NCBI GenBank assembly: GCA_036823295.1
Contig: DAISGD010000021.1
Coordinates: forward strand, 1-51,586
Direction of reading: 5' to 3'
From: UBA4742 sp002403895
GTDB taxonomy: Bacteria > Actinomycetota > Acidimicrobiia > Acidimicrobiales > Acidimicrobilacustridaceae
DNA: 51,586 bases
The translations under genes were made by a program, and so were the position numbers. The notes under the pieces were generated by a model that was not told the origin of the DNA, did not search any database, and saw only the letters and a program-made list of their open reading frames with translations. Positions 7,687 through 13,951 of the stretch are shown here, piece after piece. Positions within the stretch are counted from its first letter, which is position 1, and each line of letters starts with the position of its first letter.

Positions 7687-8301
7687 GTGAGCGTGATCGA
7701 GGTCTTCGCCGACGTGGTCTGCCCGTTCACCCATGCGGGGTTTCGCCGCCTGGTGGCCGAGCGGCAGGTGCGCGGCCGTGACGACGTCGTGTTGAAGGTG
7801 AGGTCGTGGCCCCTCGAGATGGTCAACGGTCAACCGCTCGACCCGCAGGTCGTGGCTGAGGAGGTGCGGGCCTTGCAGGCCAGCGTGGCCCCCGACCTGT
7901 TCACCGGGTTCGACCCGACCCGGTGGCCGGACTCGTCCGTGCCGGCCCTCTCCTTGGCCGCCGCCGCGCTCGATGTAGGAGTGGAGGAGGGTGAAGCCGT
8001 GGCCTTGGCCTTGCGCACCGCGCTGTTCGAGGACGGTCTCGACGTCGCCGATTCCGTTCTACTCGACGAGATCGCTTCAGCCCACGGCGTGGTGCTCGGC
8101 GATCCCGAGGTGGGCCGGTCGCGGGTGCTGGCCGACTGGCGCGAGGGCCAGGAGCGTGGGGTCGTCGGGTCTCCCCATTTCTTTGTGGGCGACGCGGACA
8201 TGTTCTGCCCCACCCTGAAGATCAGCCATGCCCACGGTCGCTTCGACGTCGAACTGGCCACAGCCAGCTTCACTGACTTCATGGACCGCTGTTTCGCCTG
8301 A
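7687..8301 (+). CDS. DsbA-family thioredoxin-fold protein with a single active-site Cys
   Basis: The protein is 204 residues. It opens with the strand VSVIEVFADVVCPFTHAGFR, matching the FrnE/DsbA (COG2761) family start. It continues with an inserted helical domain and returns to the fold with the cis-Pro loop GSPHFFVG. The active site reads CPFT, so the second Cys of the usual CxxC is missing and the protein cannot form that internal disulfide. A mono-thiol isomerase or glutathione/mycothiol-transferase-like role is possible. I chose the GTG at 7687 from the family start. An ATG at 7639 would add 16 residues. No signal peptide is present, so it is probably cytosolic. Confidence 0.7.
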   Translation: MSVIEVFADVVCPFTHAGFRRLVAERQVRGRDDVVLKVRSWPLEMVNGQPLDPQVVAEEVRALQASVAPDLFTGFDPTRWPDSSVPALSLAAAALDVGVEEGEAVALALRTALFEDGLDVADSVLLDEIASAHGVVLGDPEVGRSRVLADWREGQERGVVGSPHFFVGDADMFCPTLKISHAHGRFDVELATASFTDFMDRCFA

Positions 8302-8404
8302 GGCTGAGAGGCCGGTCGCCCGATCAGCTGGATCCCTGAATGCGCTGCACCATCACACCGACGACATCGACCGCTCGATAGCGAACGCGGTCTAGAACCC
8401 AGGG

Positions 8405-8500
8405 TGGCGGAGGTGGACGGGAATCGAACCCGCCGGACGGGGATCGCCCGTCCCTCCCGCTTTGAAGGCGGGGGAGCCCACCAGGTGCTCAGACACCTCC
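8405..8500 (-). tRNA. selC: tRNA-Sec (anticodon TCA), CCA encoded
   Basis: On the minus strand the gene begins GGAGGTGT at 8500 and ends CACCTCC-G-CCA. The anticodon stem CCCGC/GCGGG closes the loop CTTCAAA, with anticodon TCA read from 8465-8463. A long variable arm (about 7 bp, GGACGGG against CCCGTCC) and a T-loop GTTCGATTC follow. The 93-nt body, long extra arm and UCA anticodon are diagnostic of selenocysteine tRNA. It implies selA and selB and at least one selenoprotein elsewhere in the genome; none is visible here. A TAGCGT box at 8513-8508 could be its -10. Confidence 0.93.
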
Positions 8501-8578
8501 AGCGGCGACGCTATCGGAGCCAGGGAGCGCGAAACCCCTCTGGACACGAAACCCCCATACGGGCATAAGCTGCGGCCC

Positions 8579-8653
8579 ATGAAGAAGCTCCTCGTCCTCA
8601 TCGTCGTTGTCGCCCTCGCCGCCTTTGCGGTCAAGAAGCTGCAGGACGCCTGA
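8579..8653 (+). CDS. 24-residue single-helix membrane peptide
   Basis: The frame reads MKKLLVLIVVVALAAFAVKK and four more residues. It has a basic start, a 15-residue hydrophobic core and a basic end, and stops at TGA 8651-8653. TAAGCT at 8566-8571 ends seven bases before the ATG, a leaderless promoter layout seen repeatedly in this window, which supports a real gene. It resembles the first part of the small actinobacterial DLW-39 proteins but lacks the DLW tail. Its last 23 bases overlap the end of the convergent HAD gene. Function unknown. Confidence 0.4.
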   Translation: MKKLLVLIVVVALAAFAVKKLQDA

Positions 8654-9554
8654 TCGCACTGATCGTCGCCTGAGCCGATTGCGACCATTCCGGCGCGGCG
8701 CGCCGGACCTGCTCGAAGGTCGCGGTCACTCCGCCGGTCGGCGACGGTGCCGTTTTTGCGCGCTGTTGGCGCCACAGCCACCAGGCCACCCCTGCCGCTG
8801 CGGTTACCACCACCAGGCTTGTCGCCCCCGCCGCCGCGGCGCGGGGTGGTGGCATATTGACGCGCTTCCGGAGCGGGACGCCGTTGCGGAACTGGCGGAT
8901 CTCCCACCCGCGCTCGCGCGCCACCCGCGCCAGTTCGCGATCGGGGTTCACGGCCACGGGATGGCCCACCACTTCCAGCATCGGGAGGTCGGTGGCCGAG
9001 TCGGAGTAGGCGTACGACGCCTCGAGGTCGATGTCGTGCAACGTGGCGGCGTGGCGCATGGCCTCGGCCTTGAACGGGCCGTAGCTATAGAAGTCGACCT
9101 CACCGGTGTAGCGACCCTCGTCATCGAGCTTGGCTCGGCTGGCGATGGCCTCGTCGACGCCCAGGTAGCGGGCCAGGGGGGCCACGATCTCTTCCGGTGA
9201 GGCCGAGATCAGGTAGACCCGGCGACCGGCGGCTTGATGCTCGCGCATGAGGTGGAGCGCCTCGTCGTACACGATGGGATCCACGATCTCGGTGAGCGTG
9301 TCTCGGACGATGGCGCTGATGCGGGCCTGGTCCCAGCCGCGGGTGATGCGCAGCGCCGATTCCCGGAACTTACGCATGCGCTCCTCGTCGGCTCCCATGC
9401 GGTGGAACACGAACTGGCTCCACAACGCCCGGGCCACCAGCCAGCGCGAGATCATGCCGGCGCGATAGAGCGGGGGGCCGAAGGCCACCATCGAGGCCTT
9501 GGCGATGACCGTCTTGTCGAGGTCGAAGAACGCCGCCTCCATGGTCGTGAGCAT
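8631..9554 (-). CDS. HAD-IB family hydrolase, SerB-like, with C-terminal membrane anchor
   Basis: The catalytic motif D11-L-D13 lies in AAFFDLDKTVIAKASM, motif II is the Ser in YLISASPEEIVAPLARYLG, and motif III is YSDSATDLPMLEVVG. These define subfamily IB (phosphoserine-phosphatase-like; mycobacterial Rv3661 type). After the HAD domain come the hydrophobic segment GATSLVVVTAAAGVAWWLW (about residues 225-245) and a 35-residue tail, so the protein is probably membrane-anchored. The physiological substrate is unknown. It is divergent from the ssd/tad operon, as in mycobacteria. I chose the ATG at 9554 because the DxD motif is usually close to the N-terminus. GTG 9635 and ATG 9542 are alternatives, and none has a good ribosome site. 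Confidence 0.85.
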   Translation of the reverse strand: MLTTMEAAFFDLDKTVIAKASMVAFGPPLYRAGMISRWLVARALWSQFVFHRMGADEERMRKFRESALRITRGWDQARISAIVRDTLTEIVDPIVYDEALHLMREHQAAGRRVYLISASPEEIVAPLARYLGVDEAIASRAKLDDEGRYTGEVDFYSYGPFKAEAMRHAATLHDIDLEASYAYSDSATDLPMLEVVGHPVAVNPDRELARVARERGWEIRQFRNGVPLRKRVNMPPPRAAAAGATSLVVVTAAAGVAWWLWRQQRAKTAPSPTGGVTATFEQVRRAAPEWSQSAQATISAIRRPAAS

Positions 9555-9681
9555 ACGGGTGGTCTGTCGCCGGATCTGGGCACCGCGCCGCCATGGCGGA
9601 GATTTTCGTGTTGGAGCCAGCTCCCGTTCAGTCACGATCAGGTTGGTCGTGGTGATTCCGGTCGAGGCTCGCGATTGCCCC

Positions 9682-9710
9682 TTGAGAGGGTCAGGAGCGG
9701 CGGCTACGGT
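9682..9710 (+). promoter_or_regulatory. Promoter of the ssd/tad operon
   Basis: TTGAGA (9682-9687) and TACGGT (9705-9710) are separated by exactly 17 bp, the standard spacing for a primary-sigma promoter. The predicted start gives a leader of about 45 nt before the GTG at 9764. Confidence 0.55.
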
Positions 9711-9763
9711 CCGTGGTGCCCCTTCCCCCGGTGTCCGTTGCGAGCGCCTCGGGAGGGGTTCAC

Positions 9764-10450
9764 GTGTTTATTGCCTGCTGGTCCGTCAAAGGCGGATCCG
9801 GCACGACGGTCGTCGCTGCCGCGCTGGCCTTGGTGCTGGCCCGATCGAGTGAGGGCGGCGCCCTCGTCGTCGATCTCGCCGGGGATCTGCCTGCCGTCCT
9901 GGGTCTGCCCGAACCTGACAGCCCCGGTCTGACCGGTTGGTTCGCCGCCGGACCCTCGGTGCCCCCCGACGCTCTGGATCGTCTCGAGCTTCCCGTGACC
10001 GAGGGACTGGGACTTCTCCCCCGGGGCCACGGTCGACTCGGTCCTGCGGCGCGGGTCGCGTCGCTCGTCGAGTCCTTGAGCGCCCAGGGCCGGTCGGTCG
10101 TCATTGATTGCGGCACGCTCGGTCCACCCTCACCGGGGCCGACCCCCGCAGGGGCGGGCGACGAGGTGTGTCGTGCCGTCGTCGAGGCCGTGCCTGAGAG
10201 TCTGCTTGTCACCCGGCCCTGCTACCTCTCGCTGCGCCGATTGGTGGCGTCGCCCCTGCGGCCCACCGGGGTGGTCTTGCTGACCGAGCCCGGTCGCTCG
10301 TTGGGGCGCCGGGACGTCGAGCAGGTGGTGGGGGTGGACGTCGTGGCTGAAGTGCCGATCGACCCCACGGTGGCCCGTTGCGTCGACGCCGGCCTGTTGG
10401 CCGGTCGCTTGCCGTCAGCCCTGGCCCGGGCGTTGGGCCGAGCGGTATGA
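9764..10450 (+). CDS. Ssd/CpaE-like P-loop protein of the Tad pilus locus
   Basis: The protein is 228 residues of the MinD/CpaE superfamily. It starts with the strand VFIACWSVKGGSGTTVVAAA, in which the P-loop reads KGGSGTT, so the usual Lys of GKT is Thr. This deviation is common in CpaE/Ssd proteins and suggests weak or absent ATP hydrolysis. In mycobacteria Ssd (Rv3660c) affects septum placement, while in Caulobacter CpaE localises the pilus machine. The GTG start at 9764 has GGGAGG at 9751-9756. Its TGA overlaps the ATG of cpaF (ATGA at 10447-10450), which points to a co-translated operon. Confidence 0.85.
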   Translation: MFIACWSVKGGSGTTVVAAALALVLARSSEGGALVVDLAGDLPAVLGLPEPDSPGLTGWFAAGPSVPPDALDRLELPVTEGLGLLPRGHGRLGPAARVASLVESLSAQGRSVVIDCGTLGPPSPGPTPAGAGDEVCRAVVEAVPESLLVTRPCYLSLRRLVASPLRPTGVVLLTEPGRSLGRRDVEQVVGVDVVAEVPIDPTVARCVDAGLLAGRLPSALARALGRAV

Positions 10451-11634
10451 CGACCCTCGACATGACCCCGTCGGATCTGGCCGGGGTGATCCACGGCCGG
10501 CTCATCGCGGCGGGGACGCGCCTCGAAGGCGGCCCGGCCGACGCGTGGAAGGTGGTAGCGGATCTGGTCCGGGCCGAGGCGCCGCTGCTCGATGTTCAGA
10601 CGTTGCGCGAAACGGTGAAGGCGGTGCTCGACCATGCGCAGGGCTTGGGCCCGCTCGAGCCATGGCTAGCCGATTCCGAGGTCACGGACGTGATGGTCAA
10701 CGGGGGCGGCCAGGTCTGGGTCGACCGGGCCGGCATGCTCATTCGAACCGATCTCGTGCTCACCGAGGATGTCGTCCTCCACCTGATCGAGCGGGTGGTG
10801 GCGCCTCTCGGGCTGTCCATCGACCGAGCCCATCCACTCGTCGACGCCCGCCTTGGTGACGGGTCGCGGGTGCACGCCGTGGTGCGGCCACTGGCCGTCG
10901 ACGGGCCCTGTCTCACCATCCGGCGTTTCGGGGCGAAACCCATCCAGCTCAGCCAGGTGGCCGGTCCGGGCGTCTGCGGGCTCCTCGATTGGGCGGTACG
11001 GGCACGGGCCAATGTCGTGGTGTCGGGTGGAGCCGGTGCGGGCAAGACCACCTTGCTGAATGCCCTGGCCGGTGCCATTGAGGACTCCGAGCGGGTCGTC
11101 ACCATCGAAGACGCCGCCGAACTGCGCCTTCCGGGCGCTCACGTGGTGCGCCTGGAAGCCCGACCGGCTAACGCCGAGGGGATCGGAGAAGTTCGCATCC
11201 GTGACCTCGTCCGGGCGGCGCTGCGCATGCGCCCTGATCGCATCATCGTGGGGGAGGTCCGCTCCGGCGAGGCCTTGGACATGCTTCAGGCCATGAACAC
11301 CGGGCACGAGGGCTCGCTGTCGACTTGTCATGCCAACAGCCCAACCGACGCCCTGCGCCGGCTCGAAACCCTGGTGCTCATGGGCGACGTGGACGTTCCC
11401 CACCTGGCGGTCCGCGAGCAGATCGCGTCGGCCATTGACCTGGTGGTGCAGATCGGCCGCGATCCGCGTGGCATCCGGCGGGTTACGGATGTGGCCGAGG
11501 TGGGGTCGGTCGACGAGAGCGGTCGATTGATGGCCCGTTCCCTGGTCGACGCCGGGCGGTTGGTGGATCTTCCCTCCCGGCCTGTCCGGCGGCCTGGGGC
11601 CGGTGCCCCCGATCCGGTCTGGTTGGGCCGATGA
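10447..11634 (+). CDS. cpaF: CpaF/TadA-type secretion ATPase
   Basis: The protein is 395 residues, about normal for the T2SS-E/CpaF family of hexameric ATPases that power Flp pilus assembly. It has an N-terminal helical domain with the strand SEVTDVMVNGGGQVWVDR, the Walker A motif GGAGAGKTTLLN, an Asp box (VVTIEDAAELRLP), the Walker B region PDRIIVGEVRSGEALDMLQA and the His box GHEGSLSTCHANSPTDALRR. It acts on the cytoplasmic face of the membrane with the TadB and TadC platform proteins encoded next. The start ATG overlaps the ssd stop, and its own stop overlaps the tadB start, both in ATGA form. Confidence 0.95.
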   Translation: MTTLDMTPSDLAGVIHGRLIAAGTRLEGGPADAWKVVADLVRAEAPLLDVQTLRETVKAVLDHAQGLGPLEPWLADSEVTDVMVNGGGQVWVDRAGMLIRTDLVLTEDVVLHLIERVVAPLGLSIDRAHPLVDARLGDGSRVHAVVRPLAVDGPCLTIRRFGAKPIQLSQVAGPGVCGLLDWAVRARANVVVSGGAGAGKTTLLNALAGAIEDSERVVTIEDAAELRLPGAHVVRLEARPANAEGIGEVRIRDLVRAALRMRPDRIIVGEVRSGEALDMLQAMNTGHEGSLSTCHANSPTDALRRLETLVLMGDVDVPHLAVREQIASAIDLVVQIGRDPRGIRRVTDVAEVGSVDESGRLMARSLVDAGRLVDLPSRPVRRPGAGAPDPVWLGR

Positions 11635-12416
11635 CTGGCTCGGTGCTTGGGGGGTCGGCCCTCGAGGTTCAGATCGTCGGCGCGGTGGTGCTCGGTGTGG
11701 TCCTGCTCACCGGCCTTCGAACGCTGGGTCCCGTCTGGCTAAGCCGGCGGCGTACGGCCGGTTTGGTGGTGGCGCCCGGAAAGCAGCAGGACGAGGCGTG
11801 GTGGAACGCGCCCTCCCGAGGCGTGGCCGCCGCCGTGTGGCTGCGTTGGCTTCCGCTCTTGGTACGCCGATTCCGGTGGTTGACTCCCGGCTCGGAGGCA
11901 GAACATGCCGAGCTGCTTGAGGCGGTGGCCCGGTCGCTGCGGGCGGGGTCGTCATTGTTCACCGCGCTCGAACACGGCGTGGGTGCCTGCCGGGGGAGGG
12001 TCGCCGCGGAGCTCGACGGCGCGCTCCTGGCGGCGCGCAACGGTGCCCAACTGGGGCCGACCCTCGATGCCTGGGCCGACAGCAACGATCCGGTTCGAAC
12101 TGTGGCTGGCTCGGCGCTAGCGCTTGGGGCTGAGTTGGGTGGTGCCCGAGCCCGGGCGCTGGACGATGCGGCGGCTGGTCTGCGTGATCGCGCCGCCCTG
12201 GCCGGTGAGATCCGGGCTCTGACCTCGCAGGCCCGAGCCTCCGCTGCGGTCATGGTGTTGGCGCCCCTCGGCTTCGCGGTATTCGGGTGGTTCGCCGATG
12301 CCGGGCTGGCATCGGTGTTCGCCACGCCGCTCGGCGCGGGGTGCCTGGTCGCCGGTCTGACACTCGACGCCGCAGGGGCGTGGTGGATGGCGGCGTGGAC
12401 GAGGCGGGTGTCGTGA
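11631..12416 (+). CDS. tadB: TadB-like inner-membrane platform protein
   Basis: The protein is 261 residues. It has one hydrophobic segment near the N-terminus (about 12-30), a cytoplasmic region of about 150 residues with the T2SS-F-like helical run (ELLEAVARSLRAGSSLFTAL and LGPTLDAWAD), and a C-terminal hydrophobic hairpin (about 200-255). TadB and TadC form the membrane platform contacted by the CpaF ATPase. Sequence conservation in this family is low, so the call rests on position between cpaF and tadC as well as on topology. The ATG at 11631 overlaps cpaF by 4 bp. Confidence 0.8.
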   Translation: MTGSVLGGSALEVQIVGAVVLGVVLLTGLRTLGPVWLSRRRTAGLVVAPGKQQDEAWWNAPSRGVAAAVWLRWLPLLVRRFRWLTPGSEAEHAELLEAVARSLRAGSSLFTALEHGVGACRGRVAAELDGALLAARNGAQLGPTLDAWADSNDPVRTVAGSALALGAELGGARARALDDAAAGLRDRAALAGEIRALTSQARASAAVMVLAPLGFAVFGWFADAGLASVFATPLGAGCLVAGLTLDAAGAWWMAAWTRRVS

Positions 12417-13225
12417 CGCTCGTCGCATGGTCACCAGGCCTGGCGGCCGTGGCGGCCGTGGTCGCGCTCGGCCCGGGGGCCCGACCCCCATCTCGGTTGG
12501 CGATCCTGACCAACTCGGCCACGCGGCGCCGCTGGCGCCGATCGGTCTTCGTGCAGGCTGGAATCAACGGTCGCTGGTCAGGCCTGGTGGAGTGGGTGGG
12601 TCGGTCCATTTCAGGCGTGGTGGGCATGGACCCCGACGCCGGGCGTGCCCGTCGGCTCGGCCAGACATTGCTCGTCGGCCTGGCCGCGGGCGCCCTGCAC
12701 CCCCTGCTGGTCGTGCCGGTAGCCGCCGTGGCGTGGGCCGGTCCGGCCTTGACCGAGCGGACCCGGCGCCGCCGGCGAGCCGCTCAGGTGGTCGCCGAGA
12801 CCCCAGATCTCGTCGAGCTGTTTCGGCTGGCGGTAGGGGCCGGCCTCACCGTGCACCTGGCGGTGGAGGCGGTGGCGCCCCGGGCTCACGGGGTCACCGG
12901 CGAGGCACTGGCTCGGGTACCGGCCCGGGTGGCCGTCGGCGAGCGCTTGGCCGACTCGCTGGCCGCCGTAGCGGACTGCGGTGACGGCGTCCGCCCACTG
13001 GTCGCGGCTCTCGTGGCCTCGGAGCGCTACGGCGTGGCTCTGGGGCCGTCGTTGGAACGGGTCGCCTTCGAGGCCCGGCTGTCCCGCCGTCGGAGCGCGG
13101 AGGAAGCGGCGCGACGACTCCCGGTGCTCCTGTTGTTCCCCCTGGTTTTGTGCATCCTCCCCGCGTTCGTGTTGCTCACCGTCGTCCCGCTCCTGGTCGG
13201 CTCGCTCCCCCGGCTCACGGGCTGA
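12413..13225 (+). CDS. tadC: TadC-like inner-membrane platform protein (T2SS-F domain)
   Basis: The protein is 270 residues from a GTG that overlaps the tadB stop (GTGA at 12413-12416). It has N-terminal hydrophobic segments, a second pair near residues 75-110, and the T2SS-F helical domain (VVAETPDLVELFRLAVGAGL, then LVAALVASERYGVALGPSLE and RRSAEEAARRLPVLLLFPLV). It closes with a terminal helix pair (LVLCILPAFVLLTVVPLLVG). It works with TadB under CpaF. An upstream ATG at 12287 lies inside tadB in another frame and would add an Arg-rich stretch, so I rejected it. Confidence 0.85.
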   Translation: MTLVAWSPGLAAVAAVVALGPGARPPSRLAILTNSATRRRWRRSVFVQAGINGRWSGLVEWVGRSISGVVGMDPDAGRARRLGQTLLVGLAAGALHPLLVVPVAAVAWAGPALTERTRRRRRAAQVVAETPDLVELFRLAVGAGLTVHLAVEAVAPRAHGVTGEALARVPARVAVGERLADSLAAVADCGDGVRPLVAALVASERYGVALGPSLERVAFEARLSRRRSAEEAARRLPVLLLFPLVLCILPAFVLLTVVPLLVGSLPRLTG

Positions 13226-13310
13226 GGCGCGTAGGGCTGGCGGGGAGTGATCCCCGCCGCGGTCTCGGTGGCTCTGCCGCCCTTCGATCAATCGTGAAAG
13301 GGAAACGCCC

Positions 13311-13544
13311 ATGCTTGAACTTCTCGTCCATCTCGAAGCCTTCGTGGTCTCCTCTGTCCACCGATCCGCCGATAGGCCCCGACGCTTGCGCGGGTCGGCG
13401 GGGCAGACCACCGCTGAGTACGCCCTCGTCATGCTGGGCGCGGCCGCCATCGCCGCGCTCGTCGTGACCTGGGCGTCCAAGACCGACATCGTTGGCAAGT
13501 TGTTCAACTTCGCCGTGTCCAAGGTGATCGGCGCGGTCAAATGA
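13311..13544 (+). CDS. DUF4244 Flp-type prepilin
   Basis: The protein is 77 residues. An unusually long leader of about 31 residues, with several Arg near the cleavage point, precedes GQTTAEYALVMLGAAAIAAL. Cleavage after the Gly would leave Glu at position +5 of the mature protein, the hallmark of type IV/Flp pilins processed by a prepilin peptidase. The mature part is one long hydrophobic helix with a short polar tail, so it is probably the pilus subunit of the locus. The ATG has AAAGGG about eight bases upstream. Its stop overlaps the TadE start (ATGA at 13541-13544). Confidence 0.85.
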   Translation: MLELLVHLEAFVVSSVHRSADRPRRLRGSAGQTTAEYALVMLGAAAIAALVVTWASKTDIVGKLFNFAVSKVIGAVK

Positions 13545-13951
13545 GGGTCGGGGGAGCGGCCGGCGAGGGCGGCCAGACCACGGTCGAGCTGGCGCTGACC
13601 CTCCCCCTGGTCGCGCTGTCCGCACTGCTCGTCGTCCAGATCGGGCTCGTGGTGCGCGCCGACGCGCTGGTCAGCCATGCCGCCCGCGAAGCGGTACGGA
13701 CTGCTGCGGTGAGTCGGGACCCCGGGGCCGCATCTCGCGCCGCGGTGGCGGCCGGCCCGCTCCGTGCGGACCGTCTCCAGACCACGGTCAACCGCCTCAG
13801 CCACCCGGAGGGCTCGGTCGAGGTGCGCGTGCGCTATCGCTGCGCCACCGACGTGCCGCTCGTCGGGTTGTTGTTGCCCGATGTGGATCTCAGCGCGGTC
13901 GCCGTCATGCGCGACGAGCAGGGCTCAGCCCGGGTCGGCCCCGCTCAGTAG
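13541..13951 (+). CDS. TadE-like pseudopilin
   Basis: The protein is 136 residues. The N-terminus reads MRVGGAAGEGGQTTVELALT and carries the same GQTT(A/V)E processing site as the pilin before it, followed by a hydrophobic helix of about 22 residues. A soluble C-terminal region (about 45-136) with two Cys-free strands and one later Cys follows. TadE proteins are minor pseudopilins of Tad systems. The gene is translationally coupled to the DUF4244 gene. Its last 27 bases overlap the 3' end of the convergent helicase gene. No TadG or prepilin peptidase gene follows here, although mycobacterial loci have one more small gene at this point. Confidence 0.85.
   Translation: MRVGGAAGEGGQTTVELALTLPLVALSALLVVQIGLVVRADALVSHAAREAVRTAAVSRDPGAASRAAVAAGPLRADRLQTTVNRLSHPEGSVEVRVRYRCATDVPLVGLLLPDVDLSAVAVMRDEQGSARVGPAQ

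Noticed and set aside
8318..8336. GATC-centred palindrome after the DsbA-like gene
   Set aside because: It is too short and unplaced to call a terminator or operator with confidence.
8462..8653. 63-codon frame extending the 24-residue peptide upstream
   Set aside because: The extra 39 residues would be read from antisense tRNA-Sec sequence; the internal ATG at 8579 has its own -10 box.
12287..12412. Extended N-terminus of the TadC-like protein
   Set aside because: It lies inside tadB in another frame; the GTGA overlap at 12413 is the standard coupled start.
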